A stretch of 64,000 nucleotides of DNA from Pareuzebyella sediminis (GCF_008367235.1 NZ_VTZS01000002.1:868001-932000); one strand, 5' to 3'. Positions 8,047 through 16,712 are shown, counted from the stretch's first letter. Numbers and translations are program-made. The notes: generated by a model from the letters alone, not told the origin.

Positions 8047-8595
8047 TTAGTCAAGCCCAAAGAGGTCCATTACCTCTTGATAGGACATTTTGTAGTAGTC
8101 CAGACTTTTCGCTGTGCTGCTCACCGAAGACGAAGGTATCACAATATACCTTGCTCGCCCTGCTGGCGGCACAGAACTTGTCTCCGCCCTGAAGTAAAGT
8201 CTAATTTGCCCAGGTTGAAAAGCGAAGTTTACCGTTGAGGTCGCTGTCCAAGACACAGGAAGCGGGTAAACATAGGTTCCAGATTCAAAATATACTAGAA
8301 TGACCGAATCTTCCAAATCTTGGGCTGTTATATCTGTGACGGTTTCGTCGTGAGTGGCAAAAACTGAGGGGCTCGTCGACCAAGAAACATCAAACCAATC
8401 GGATGCAATGACATTGGCATTTCCGTCTTCCCCTGGCTCACCTTGAAGTCCTTGTTCGCCTTGGGGGCCTGCCACTCCTTGTTCACCTTGGGGTCCTTCA
8501 GGCCCCATGGGCCCCTCCGGACCTTCCTTATCACAGGAAATCAGGACAGTTGCAAGAGCAAAAAATAACAGCGTACATAATTTCATAGTTTTCAT
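8047..8595 (-). CDS. collagen-like repeat lipoprotein
   Basis: A 182-residue lipoprotein: signal residues 1-20 with lipobox VLISC (Cys21), then 11 uninterrupted Gly-X-Y triplets (about residues 25-58, starting GPEGPMGPEGPQ), then a ~120-residue beta-rich C-terminal domain. Collagen-like stretches form triple helices, so this is probably a trimeric surface stalk with a globular head. The frame can start at codon 1 (8595) or codon 4; both keep the signal. A terminator follows. It is monocistronic and lies between a toxin-antitoxin pair and an integrase. The head shows no family I recognise. Genes of this kind are often phage- or element-associated. Confidence 0.8.
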   Translation of the reverse strand: MKTMKLCTLLFFALATVLISCDKEGPEGPMGPEGPQGEQGVAGPQGEQGLQGEPGEDGNANVIASDWFDVSWSTSPSVFATHDETVTDITAQDLEDSVILVYFESGTYVYPLPVSWTATSTVNFAFQPGQIRLYFRAETSSVPPAGRARYIVIPSSSVSSTAKSLDYYKMSYQEVMDLFGLD

Positions 8596-9036
8596 AATTA
8601 AAAGAATTTAATAGTTTAAGGATTCTGGCTCCTAGCGTGATTTACTAAGTTGGTTAACCAAGAACCGCCCGAGCACCAATTTTGGCTAGGTGTTTCGCTC
8701 GAAGCGACTGCTACAACATAAGGGCCGGGAATCCATTTTTTTATGACCTTTAAGTCGTAATTCCTGTTAAAAGTAAGATGCTACTTCTTTCGAAAGGTGT
8801 TTAAATGTATGAATTACAGTGTTCTGTGTGTGGTAGGATAAAAAGAGATTAAAATCAGGCTATATAGCACTTTTACATGCCAATCGTAAATGAATAAAAG
8901 TGTGAATGATTTAGGGATTTCTCTGAGTTCCTTTATCACCAATGATTTTTCTGTTTTACGTATGGTTTTTAAGGCTGAAAATAGTAAGTATGGGCTCCCA
9001 ATTTTATCGAAGTAAATAGAGATTTAAGTTGTCATT
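8596..9036. other. 441-bp intergenic region
   Basis: No coding frame of note. It should hold the promoter of the leftward collagen-like gene near 8600-8680. A perfect 12-bp palindrome, TTGGTTAACCAA, lies at 8650-8661, 55 bp upstream of that gene, and could be an operator. The rest, up to the integrase stop, shows no clear hairpin with a T-run. Confidence 0.45.
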
Positions 9037-10284
9037 CTAGCGAATGCCTTTTTTTGTCATTTTATTTTTCCCATGGGCTAGCACCTCCTTCAAAACCGCC
9101 ATATCCTCGCTCACCTTCTTGCTCACAATCTTGGCATAGTGCTGGGTAGTCCGCAAATTTTTATGTCCTAACAGCTTGCCTACCGTTTCGATGGGCATTC
9201 CGTTGGAAAGCGTTACCGTAGTCGCAAAGGTATGGCGGGCCAGATGCGTGGTCAGGTTTTTGGTAATGCCGCAACGATCGGCGATTTCCTTGAGGTAGGC
9301 GTTGGATTTCTGGTTGCTCAAAACCGGAATGACGCATTCACCGTTTTGCACCTTGGGGTGGGTTTGGTACTTCTCCAAGATGTCCATAGCGGTTGGGAGT
9401 AGGGGAATGCCCAGTTTCGACCGCGTTTTTTGTCGCGCACTTTGTATCCACTGGCTGCCATCGATGTGGGGCACAATATTGTTGGGCGTCAACTTTTTTA
9501 CATCGATATAGGCCAGACCGGTAAAGCAACAGAACACGAACATATCCCGCACGATATCCAACCGCGGCATACGGATGTCAAGGTTGACCATGGACTCTAG
9601 TTCCGCTTTGGTGAGGTATTCCCGTTCGACTGTTTTGAATTGTACTTTATAATTGTAAAATGGGTCCTTAGAAATCCATTCATGGGCAACGGCAAGTCGA
9701 ATTATTTTCTTGAAGTTGTTGATATATTTTAAGGCGGAGTTATGATTACAATTCTTGGTCACCTTCAGAAAATATTCGAATCCTTTGATGAACTTGAGGT
9801 TCACATCTCGAACAGGAATATCAGAACGTCTATATTCACTTTTGACATATTCTTGAACATGTTTCTTGGTAGTATTGTAGCGTTTCCAAGTTCCCAAGGC
9901 AAAATCCTTTCCGATTAGCTTTTCCATTTCTGCATTGTGTTCTTCAAAAAGAACTACCAACATTTTAAGCTTGTCGCCATCATCAGCATAGGCACTTTTT
10001 AGGTCCAAAGCCGTAAAGGGTTTTTCCTCATCGATAAAGCGTTGGTGAATGCGATTGATCTTGCTTCGAACGGTGTCCAAATATTGATTCAACTGCACGG
10101 CCTTTGCGTCCGAACCTTTCATTTTTCCCAATCGGGCATGCCATTTTTCGGGCTCTATTTTACGTGAAATGCTCAATTCGCTTCGTTTGCCATTTACCGT
10201 CAATCGCAAGTATATCGGGACTTTCACCGATTTTTCAAGATGTTTACCTTTAATGTAAAAAAGCATTGAGAAAGAAGGGTTCAT
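9037..10284 (-). CDS. tyrosine recombinase (integrase) next to tmRNA
   Basis: This is a 415-residue site-specific recombinase of the Bacteroidota integrase type: an arm-binding N-terminus (SFSMLFYIKGK), a SAM-like core-binding domain (about 105-190) and a catalytic domain. HLARH gives His347 and Arg350, GHKNLRTTQHY gives His374 and the nucleophile Tyr383, and a catalytic Lys is likely near 286. The usual first Arg is Ala258 (TGLAYIDV), as in relatives of IntDOT that lack it. I chose the ATG at 10284 (MNPSF) over the GTG at 10305 because family proteins begin there and the GTG sits inside a repeated motif. It ends 240 bp from the 3' end of ssrA, which suggests an element inserted at tmRNA and extending leftward. 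Confidence 0.92.
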   Translation of the reverse strand: MNPSFSMLFYIKGKHLEKSVKVPIYLRLTVNGKRSELSISRKIEPEKWHARLGKMKGSDAKAVQLNQYLDTVRSKINRIHQRFIDEEKPFTALDLKSAYADDGDKLKMLVVLFEEHNAEMEKLIGKDFALGTWKRYNTTKKHVQEYVKSEYRRSDIPVRDVNLKFIKGFEYFLKVTKNCNHNSALKYINNFKKIIRLAVAHEWISKDPFYNYKVQFKTVEREYLTKAELESMVNLDIRMPRLDIVRDMFVFCCFTGLAYIDVKKLTPNNIVPHIDGSQWIQSARQKTRSKLGIPLLPTAMDILEKYQTHPKVQNGECVIPVLSNQKSNAYLKEIADRCGITKNLTTHLARHTFATTVTLSNGMPIETVGKLLGHKNLRTTQHYAKIVSKKVSEDMAVLKEVLAHGKNKMTKKGIR

Positions 10285-10287
10285 TTT

Positions 10288-10421
10288 GCTCACCGAATTG
10301 GTCACTTTTAAAGGTAAGAAAAACTGCGTAAACCTATTTGTTAATTAACATAATATCAGTTAATTACATGCCATTCGGTGAGTATTTTTTTGGGGTTAAA
10401 AATGCTCACCGAATAGGTCAC
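10288..10421. promoter_or_regulatory. integrase upstream region with three GCTCACCGAAT motifs
   Basis: An 18-bp motif, GCTCACCGAATTGGTCAC, occurs at 10288-10305 and again, with one change, at 10404-10421. A reverse copy of its left part at 10373-10385 makes a 13-bp inverted repeat (one mismatch) with 10402-10414. Repeats between an integrase and its target are typical arm-type binding sites or operators. Near 10340, GTTAATTAAC is a further 10-bp palindrome. Confidence 0.5.
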
Positions 10422-10465
10422 CTAAAATACAGTTTCAAAACGATTCTTTTGGGTATGAAAAAAAT

Positions 10466-10501
10466 AAAAACCCCTGATAATCATAAGATTAAGGGGTTTT
10501 T
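10466..10501 (-). terminator. terminator of ssrA
   Basis: On the minus strand a 10-bp stem (AAAAACCCCT / AGGGGTTTTT) is followed by ATTTTTTT, 24 bp after the tmRNA 3' end. The A/T tracts on both sides would let it work in both directions. An outer 11-bp inverted repeat (10436-10446 with 10502-10512, CAAAACGATTC) encloses it. Confidence 0.8.
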
Positions 10502-10524
10502 GAATCGTTTTGGTACTGTTTTAG

Positions 10525-10920
10525 TGGAGCCGGAGGGATTCGAACCCTCGTCCAAACAAGCAATTACAATGCTTTCTACATGCGTAGTTTCCGCTTGATT
10601 TTCGATGCACGCCTGACCGGAAACGGCCTAACGTACACTTAGCTTCTTAAGGTTTTGGTGGCAGCGCCGAAGCTACGCTGCCCTTGTGTTGACTTTTATG
10701 GTGCCCCATAATGAACCGCCGTCAACAAGGGCTGTTCAGGGACATCTCGCTTCTCCGTCTTACGGAGACGAGGCATAACCTTACTATAATTCGGGTTACG
10801 CGGCAAGAGCGTAATTAGATTCGCCAATTAAAAGTGTGAAGTATGATATTAACGAGCTGTACCCCAGCGCTCGGCATGCTTACATTGCCATTGGTCTCGC
10901 TGTCAAAACCAGTCGGCCCC
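10525..10920 (-). ncRNA. ssrA: transfer-messenger RNA (tmRNA)
   Basis: On the minus strand the RNA begins GGGGCCGACTGGTTTTGACA at 10920 and ends with a TPsiC-like arm (GGGTTCGAATCCC) and CGGCTCC plus discriminator A at 10525. The two ends pair over 7 bp as the alanyl acceptor stem. The genome has CTA, not CCA, after the discriminator, so CCA would be added later. The tag frame (10825-10796) reads GESNYALAA then TAA, with the conserved ALAA degron. At about 396 nt the length is normal. It rescues stalled ribosomes with SmpB. The 3' end is a well-known integration site and an integrase gene lies beyond it. Confidence 0.97.
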
Positions 10921-10974
10921 TTCAATGAGGTTGAATCTCCCCAATGATTTTTTTCAAAGAACAATTTTTTGGGC

Positions 10975-11110
10975 GTTTCCCCCTATATGCCAAAGGCATA
11001 TAGGGGGCCGGGCTATCCGCTTTTACGCCGACCCACCTTCGCGGGCCGGGGTAATCGCTACCATCCCTAACGCGGGCCTCCCGTCGTTGTAATGGAAGGA
11101 GGGCAAAGCT
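10975..11110. ncRNA. structured GC-rich segment, candidate ncRNA or leader
   Basis: A perfect 13-bp stem with a 3-base loop (10979-11007; CCCCCTATATGCC and its complement) is followed by ~100 bp of GC-rich sequence with further short pairings, unlike its AT-rich surroundings. It lies 55 bp upstream of the tmRNA start and 155 bp before the next gene. From memory, similar GC-rich blocks recur in flavobacterial genomes and are sometimes miscalled as short proteins. That cannot be checked here. It may be an RNA, an ssrA control region or a dispersed repeat. Confidence 0.35.
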
Positions 11111-11265
11111 AATGAAAAGTTTGCTTACCCCCACAAAACCCAGTACATTTAGCACAAAGAGTGTGCCATGTCCCTTTCTATGCTGATAGGGTGCAATTGT
11201 GGCACCTCGAGTGTTAAAATCCTGTTCAACCACCGAGTATCCTCGGAATAAATTCATAAAGCAGC

Positions 11266-12474
11266 ATGAAGTTTGGAATCATTCGCGAGCGCAAAAACCC
11301 GCCTGATCGACGGGTCGTACTATCCCCAGAAGCCTGCCATAAAGTTTTGCGCAAATTCAAAAAGGCCGAAATCATCGTCGAGTCCTCTCCTATACGTGTT
11401 TTTTCAGCTGCCGAGTACGAGGCGATAGGCGTTCCCGTATCCGACAATATGGAAACGTGTGATGTGTTACTGGGGGTCAAAGAAGTACCCATAGCGGCCT
11501 TGATACCTAACAAAAAGTATTTTTTCTTTTCCCATACCATTAAAAAACAACCATACAATCGCGATTTGTTGCAGGCCATTTTAGATAAAAACATCGAACT
11601 CTATGACCATGAGGTCATCACCGACCCCAATGGAGTACGTTTGGTCGCTTTCGGGCGGTACGCGGGTATCGTTGGGGCGTATAACGGGTTTCGGGCATAT
11701 GGACTCAAATACAACCTTTTCACCCTGCCCAAAGCGGAAGAACTGCCCGATCAGCAGGCCCTGATCGATGCACTAAAGCGCATTCCGCTGCCCCACATCA
11801 AAATACTCCTGACCGGTAAGGGTAGGGTGGGCAACGGCGCCAAGGAAATGCTCGATGCCATGGCACTCAAAAAAGTGACAGTAGCCGATTATCTGGCCAA
11901 AGATTTTAACGAGCCCGTGTACTGCCAAACCGATATCGCCGAATACAACCTGCGCAAAGATGGGGTACGTGGTAATAAAGCGGATTTTTTTGCACACCCC
12001 GAGGAATACAAGTCCAATTTTTTTCGTTTTGCCAAGGTGACCGACTTTTATATTGCCGGCCATTTTTACGGACAAGGCGCTCCGTATCTGTATACCCGTG
12101 ATGATGCCAAACACCCCGATTTTAAGATTCGCGTGGTCGCCGACGTGAGCTGTGATATTGACGGCCCTATAGGCTCTACGATCCGACCGTCAACCGTGGC
12201 CGATCCCATCTATGGGTATGACCCCGAGACCGAGACCGAAACCGATTTTAAAAAGGAAGATGCCATCGCCGTGATGGCGGTAGACAACCTCCCCTGTGAA
12301 CTGCCACGCGATGCCAGTGAAGGCTTCGGAGAGGCCTTTGTCAGAAACGTAATTCCGGCATTCTTCAATGGGGATAAGGATGGTGTGCTCGAACGGGCGC
12401 AGATGACCAAAGACGGTCGCCTGACCGAACGTTATGCCTACTTACAGGACTACGTAGACGGTAAGGAGAATTAG
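11266..12474 (+). CDS. saccharopine dehydrogenase (L-lysine-forming)-like enzyme
   Basis: This is a 402-residue NAD(P)-dependent enzyme of the alanine dehydrogenase/LYS1 superfamily. The N-terminal domain starts MKFGIIRERKNPPDRRVVLSP and contains GRYAGIVGAYNGF. A Rossmann segment follows with GKGRVGNGA near residue 190. Then come VADVSCDIDGPIGST and VDNLPCELPRDAS, all matching lysine-forming saccharopine dehydrogenases. In yeast this enzyme makes lysine from saccharopine. In bacteria lacking the aminoadipate route the role is uncertain and could be lysine breakdown or a related amino acid reaction. It stands alone between ssrA and a repeat block. Confidence 0.8.
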   Translation: MKFGIIRERKNPPDRRVVLSPEACHKVLRKFKKAEIIVESSPIRVFSAAEYEAIGVPVSDNMETCDVLLGVKEVPIAALIPNKKYFFFSHTIKKQPYNRDLLQAILDKNIELYDHEVITDPNGVRLVAFGRYAGIVGAYNGFRAYGLKYNLFTLPKAEELPDQQALIDALKRIPLPHIKILLTGKGRVGNGAKEMLDAMALKKVTVADYLAKDFNEPVYCQTDIAEYNLRKDGVRGNKADFFAHPEEYKSNFFRFAKVTDFYIAGHFYGQGAPYLYTRDDAKHPDFKIRVVADVSCDIDGPIGSTIRPSTVADPIYGYDPETETETDFKKEDAIAVMAVDNLPCELPRDASEGFGEAFVRNVIPAFFNGDKDGVLERAQMTKDGRLTERYAYLQDYVDGKEN

Positions 12475-12481
12475 CAAGTAG

Positions 12482-13140
12482 TGTCATTCCCGCGTAAGCG
12501 GGAATCCACTTATAGGAACTGAAGTAACGCTATTGTTGGATTCCGTATCCTTTACGGAAGGACACCGGCGATTTCATCTTGTTAGGCGATTATTGTCCTT
12601 CCTGCGGAAGCAGGAATCCACATGCAGGCACTATAACGATGAAACGACTGGATCCCGCATCAAGTGCGGGATGACATAAGCGGGTCCTCTCTCATTCCCG
12701 CGCAGGCGAGAATCCACTTGCAGGTGCGGAAGCGAAGTAATCACTGTATCCCGTATCAAGTGCGGGATGACAGCCTTAAAAGTAATGTTAGGTCTGGGAG
12801 TACTTTGTCATTCCTGCGGAAGCAGGAATCCACATACAGGCATTGGAACGATGAAACGACTGGATCCCGCATCGAGTGCGGGATGACACAAGTGGGTCCT
12901 CTCTCATTCCCGCGCAGGCGAGAATCCACTTGCAGGTGCGGAAGCGAAGTAATCACTGTATCCCGCATCAAGTGCGGGATGACAGCCTTAAAAGTAATGT
13001 GAGGTCTGGGAGTACTTTGTCCTTCCTGCGGAAGCAGGAATCCACATGCAGGCACTGGAACGATGAAACGACTGTATTCCGCATCAAGTGCGGGATGACA
13101 GAATCGTTTGTGAATGTCATTCCTGCGAAAGCGGGAGCCC
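12482..13140. repeat. REP-like hairpins in a 212-bp tandem repeat
   Basis: Three starts of the same unit (TTCCTGCGGAAGCAGGAATC) at 12599, 12811 and 13023 are exactly 212 bp apart, giving two full copies and part of a third. Each unit holds several hairpins: TTCCTGC/GCAGGAA, ATCCCGCATC-aa-type stems ending GTGCGGGAT, and CATTCCCGCG motifs. A separate element at 12486-12505 fits ATTCCC-N8-GGGAAT exactly. The hairpins alternate orientation along the block. Open frames of about 100 residues run through it on both strands but are made of the repeat. It follows the dehydrogenase gene and could stop transcription or be mobilised by a REP transposase elsewhere. Confidence 0.9.
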
Positions 13141-13214
13141 ACAATGGGGTAGGGCGGTGAATACAATGATCCTATTCCCATACAACATGCGATGACCCAA
13201 ATATTACTTGAATA

Positions 13215-14672
13215 TTACTTGGTTATGCTGTAATCGATGCCCAAGTCATTATTCCGAACTTCTGCTAATTTTCCCGCCAATGCCTTTTGAAAACGCTCGA
13301 CTACCGCGGCATAATTCGAATCATGGGCCAAGTTGGTGAACTGCAACGAATCGTGGCGCATATCGAAAAGTTCCATGCCCGCACCGGCATCTTCGTCATA
13401 CTGAATGTAGGCCCATTGGTCGGTGCGCAAGAGAAATGTTTTTCCACCTTGGGAAACCGAAAAGGCGGTATCCCGCACGGAATGAGACGGGTCTTCCAAG
13501 GTCTTGACTAGAGATTTTCCTTGAATATGTTTAGAATAGGGTAATCCTGCCAACTCCGCTACGGTCGGATAGAGATCGATCAGTTCGGCAAACGAGTGGC
13601 ATACCGCCGGCTTTTCCCCAGGTACTTTGATCAACAAGGGTACTTTTGCCGATTCTTCGTGCAAACTGACCTTCATCCAAAAATCATGTTCATCAAGATG
13701 GAATCCATGGTCTGAAGTAAAAATAACGATGGTATTATCCTCTAATCCTTCCGTTTTTAAAGCGTTGAGTACCTTCCCTACCTGCGCATCCATATAGGAG
13801 ACCGAGGCATAATACCCGGCCAGAGCCTTTTTCTGCTGCGCAATGCTCATTTGGCCGTTTCGCGAAGTGACGTAATTGATACCCCTTTCTGGAATATCGT
13901 CCCAGTCCCACGATAGTTTGGGGGGCAATTGCATGTGTTCAAAAGGGTAGGGCTCGAAATAGCGTTTTGGAGCAACAAAGGGTACATGAGGTCGTACAAA
14001 ACCTACGGCCAAAAAGAAGGGTTCATTTTTGTGCTTTTGTAACAACTCCACAGCTTTTTGAGCCGTCTTGCCATCGGAATGCACCAAGTCATCGCCATCG
14101 GCCTTTACGATGGTCATCACATTGCCTCCCTTGATCGGAAGGTCACCATTGGGGTTGCCCTGCACGAGTTCTCCTTCCCCTGGAGCCTTCCATTCAGGCC
14201 CCTGACTGTTAAAACGCTCTGTCCACGAAGCGGCATCATCGGTGCCGTTGGAGCCCGTTTCGATATCAATGGGCACGCCCATATGGAAGATCTTGCTGAC
14301 ACGCGCCGTATAGTACCCGCTTTCTTTGAAGAGCTGAGGCCAAGTCTTACGATCGGGCCCAATATTTTCACGACCGCTGACATAGCCATACGTAGTGGTA
14401 GCATTAGGATAATACCCCGACAAAAAAGAAGCCCGAGATGGTCCACAAACAGGATACTGGCAATAGGCTCTCGTAAAACGGACTGCTTCGGAGGCCAGTT
14501 CATCTATATTCGGGGTCGTACCTGCGACCTTACCATAGCAAGAAACCGCAGTAGAGGTGAGGTCATCGGCAATGATGAAAAGTACGTTGGGTCGCTCTGC
14601 AGACTGTGCACAAAGTCCAAAGGCAGATGCCCATATCACGAGTACCGTTAGAAGTTTCATACTGTACTGCAT
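13215..14672 (-). CDS. S1 sulfatase, iduronate-2-sulfatase-like
   Basis: A 485-residue exported sulfatase with signal peptide residues 1-23 (ending GLCAQS). The metal site begins PNVLFIIADDL (Asp36, Asp37). The formylglycine motif is CGPSR with Cys76. FVRPHVPFVAPKRYF and TSDHGFHLDEH complete the pattern of the S1_7 (iduronate-2-sulfatase-like) group. Such enzymes remove sulfate from uronic or other sugars in algal or animal glycans. Cys76 must be oxidised by a maturase (FGE or anSME) not found in this window. Its start directly abuts the stop of a PHP-domain gene, so the two form one transcript. Exact substrate unknown. Confidence 0.9.
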   Translation of the reverse strand: MQYSMKLLTVLVIWASAFGLCAQSAERPNVLFIIADDLTSTAVSCYGKVAGTTPNIDELASEAVRFTRAYCQYPVCGPSRASFLSGYYPNATTTYGYVSGRENIGPDRKTWPQLFKESGYYTARVSKIFHMGVPIDIETGSNGTDDAASWTERFNSQGPEWKAPGEGELVQGNPNGDLPIKGGNVMTIVKADGDDLVHSDGKTAQKAVELLQKHKNEPFFLAVGFVRPHVPFVAPKRYFEPYPFEHMQLPPKLSWDWDDIPERGINYVTSRNGQMSIAQQKKALAGYYASVSYMDAQVGKVLNALKTEGLEDNTIVIFTSDHGFHLDEHDFWMKVSLHEESAKVPLLIKVPGEKPAVCHSFAELIDLYPTVAELAGLPYSKHIQGKSLVKTLEDPSHSVRDTAFSVSQGGKTFLLRTDQWAYIQYDEDAGAGMELFDMRHDSLQFTNLAHDSNYAAVVERFQKALAGKLAEVRNNDLGIDYSITK

Positions 14673-15794
14673 TTAATCAACGGTAATGTCCCAAGTAATG
14701 ATGGGTTGGGTTTTGGGGGCCATGAAACAGCCGATGGCTTTTAATTGAAGGGCAATGCTTGGTTTGACCTCGTCAGTCTTTATTTTTAGGGTCTTGGTTG
14801 TTCCGGCAGGTATGTCGAAGACCGGCGAACTGCTGTAGAAAGTATACTTCATTTCATTTTCAAAAAGCAGGTCACTGCTCGATATGTTTTTGAGTTCGAT
14901 TTCAAGTATTTGTGTCTTTCCGATGTATTCGGCCTTTACGACCTCGACACTCGCCTTAAGCAACGGTTTCAGAAATTCTTCCTTGCCGACCAACAAATCG
15001 TTGAAGACGGCCACGGTACGGCCTGCAAATAGAGCTTCTTGAAGGCTTTCTATACTTTTCTCCTTAGCAAAGACCAAGGTAATAGGCCGGTTATGGCCTT
15101 TTTCGGTATAATCCCAATCGATAAGGCCGTGTATATCACTAGTGCCCATAATAGTAAGGTTTTGTTCCAAGGCGAGTGCAAGCGATTCTTCTGCATAATC
15201 CCCGGTATTAATGACTTCGATACCGTGAAGCTCCCCATTTTTAATCCTTGCCTTTTGAAAATCACTTAATATTGGTTTTCCTTGTGGGTTTTGGGCATAC
15301 CAGGCGGGGTGGTTCCAAAACACGAAGGCATTTTGTTTCTTGGCTTCGGAAAAGGCCGTTTCGGGCTTGTCCGCTACAAGTTTGTTCGCGTCGGATATAA
15401 ATACGGCATTATTGTGGCCGACAGGGGCGGATCTGGTGATTTCGGAACCATGTACAATCATGAGTCCGTGTTCTTCCGCTTCTTTCATGGCCTTTACCAA
15501 CTCGAACGAGCGGTTACGATCGGGGTGTGGTATATCTTCGGCATGGGGCTGGTATTCCAAATGCTCTGTCAATGAAATGGCATCAAGGTTTTCGCGAAGA
15601 GCTTCTTGCACCCTAATAGTGGGCCATACGTTACCATCGGAAAATACGGTGTGCATATGTAGATCGACTTTTAAGGTCTTATACCCCTCGATGTCGGGGA
15701 AGGTCATGGGTTGAGCCCCCATATGGGAGTGGTCTTGAGCCTGAATTAAGCTCGTTGCGAAAAGGGCGATACCGAGTACATGTACTAACTTCAT
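14673..15794 (-). CDS. secreted PHP-domain phosphoesterase
   Basis: A 373-residue protein with a signal peptide (MKLVHVLGIALFATSLIQAQ) and a PHP metal-hydrolase domain. Metal ligands are seen in KVDLHMHTVFSDG (about residues 42-54), LTEHLEY, HGSEITR, FWNHPAW and GTSDIHG, all in PHP order. A ~90-residue beta-rich domain follows. PHP enzymes use two or three metals to cleave phosphate esters; an exported one could free phosphate from phosphorylated sugars or nucleotides. The sulfatase gene immediately downstream suggests a joint role in stripping charged groups from polysaccharides, an inference. The domain call is strong. Confidence 0.85.
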   Translation of the reverse strand: MKLVHVLGIALFATSLIQAQDHSHMGAQPMTFPDIEGYKTLKVDLHMHTVFSDGNVWPTIRVQEALRENLDAISLTEHLEYQPHAEDIPHPDRNRSFELVKAMKEAEEHGLMIVHGSEITRSAPVGHNNAVFISDANKLVADKPETAFSEAKKQNAFVFWNHPAWYAQNPQGKPILSDFQKARIKNGELHGIEVINTGDYAEESLALALEQNLTIMGTSDIHGLIDWDYTEKGHNRPITLVFAKEKSIESLQEALFAGRTVAVFNDLLVGKEEFLKPLLKASVEVVKAEYIGKTQILEIELKNISSSDLLFENEMKYTFYSSSPVFDIPAGTTKTLKIKTDEVKPSIALQLKAIGCFMAPKTQPIITWDITVD

Positions 15795-15876
15795 TATAAA
15801 TAGTTTTTCGGATGTAGGAATTAGGTCATCCGAAAAATACGCATTTTAGAGAAGTTATGGGTGTCAAAAAGTTAAA

Positions 15877-16554
15877 TCATTTTTTGAAACGCCGAAGAGT
15901 AACTGCCGGTCGGTGCCTTTGGTTGGATTGAAAGAACAGGAATAAAATCCACATAAACCCACCGAAAGCAAAGGTCATCGCCCATACGTTCGGTTCGAAT
16001 AGGCTCAGTGTAATTTTTTCGAAAAGTGCCAAAGGTTTCGTCAATACGTCCCAAGAATTAAACCGGAGGAAACGGCCCAAATAGATGCCATAGCCGCTTA
16101 ACAAACAGGATAGAAAGATAATCAAGGCCGTAGCCTGTCTTGAAAAGTGACGTCTAAGCAGTTGTTTCATATCCATAAGGGAGAGCAGTCCGAGCAGTAG
16201 TCCGTTGGCGGCAAAGACAAATACCATAAAAAGATCTAACCATACCAAGTGCGAGTATTCACTATGAAGATGGATCAGGTCGGTGATGATATACGGACTG
16301 TTCGGCAAGAATAGTAGCCAAGTGGCAAAGTAGGCTGCAAAACGGAACCTCTTTTTTGTGGATAACGGATAGGTGCGTAACATGATTTGGGTGATCATGT
16401 AGGGTAGTGCCGCCAGAAAAAGGTTCCAGGCCAAAAACCAGTAAAAGATACTATGGGCAATTTTACTTCGAAGAATCAATAGTAGTACTGCAAAACCAAT
16501 GGAAAGCATCAGGTTCAGATGCCGGTTGTCTAATTTGAACAACATTGTTTTCAT
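15877..16554 (-). CDS. DUF1361 membrane protein
   Basis: A 225-residue integral membrane protein with six or seven hydrophobic helices. The conserved core W-LFLPNSPYIITDLIHL (about residues 97-114) and WNLFLAALPY match the DUF1361 family, whose function is unknown. The start MKTMLFK at 16554 is followed by the first helix. It ends 82 bp upstream of the PHP gene on the same strand and could be in the same transcript, though no functional link is evident. Confidence 0.8.
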   Translation of the reverse strand: MKTMLFKLDNRHLNLMLSIGFAVLLLILRSKIAHSIFYWFLAWNLFLAALPYMITQIMLRTYPLSTKKRFRFAAYFATWLLFLPNSPYIITDLIHLHSEYSHLVWLDLFMVFVFAANGLLLGLLSLMDMKQLLRRHFSRQATALIIFLSCLLSGYGIYLGRFLRFNSWDVLTKPLALFEKITLSLFEPNVWAMTFAFGGFMWILFLFFQSNQRHRPAVTLRRFKK

Positions 16555-16712
16555 CTGTATATCATTTTATGGCGTTCGGTGTAGGGGTAGGACATTGCCA
16601 AGACGGCTTGAAATGTCTTGGTCCTCATCACGCCAAGATGGAGTAAAACTACAACGATTTTAGTTTTGGGATGTTGTTTCCCAAAAGCACAATATCAATA
16701 TACTTCGTTCGC

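Noticed and set aside
10305-10305. GTG at 10305 as integrase start
   Set aside because: Family proteins start at the ATG at 10284; the GTG sits in a repeated DNA motif.
10338-10598. 86-codon frame on the plus strand
   Set aside because: Its end runs through the ssrA 3' end and terminator, so it is antisense to tmRNA.
10922-11257. 111-codon frame on the minus strand upstream of ssrA
   Set aside because: It spans the GC-rich structured segment and tmRNA leader, has no ribosome site or domain, and overlaps likely RNA or regulatory DNA.
12599-13100. A CRISPR array
   Set aside because: The repeat unit is 212 bp with internal hairpins, not a short repeat with variable spacers, and no cas genes are present.
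12664-13181. Open frames of about 94-141 codons on both strands in the repeat block
   Set aside because: They consist only of the REP-like repeat read in several frames and have no independent protein features.
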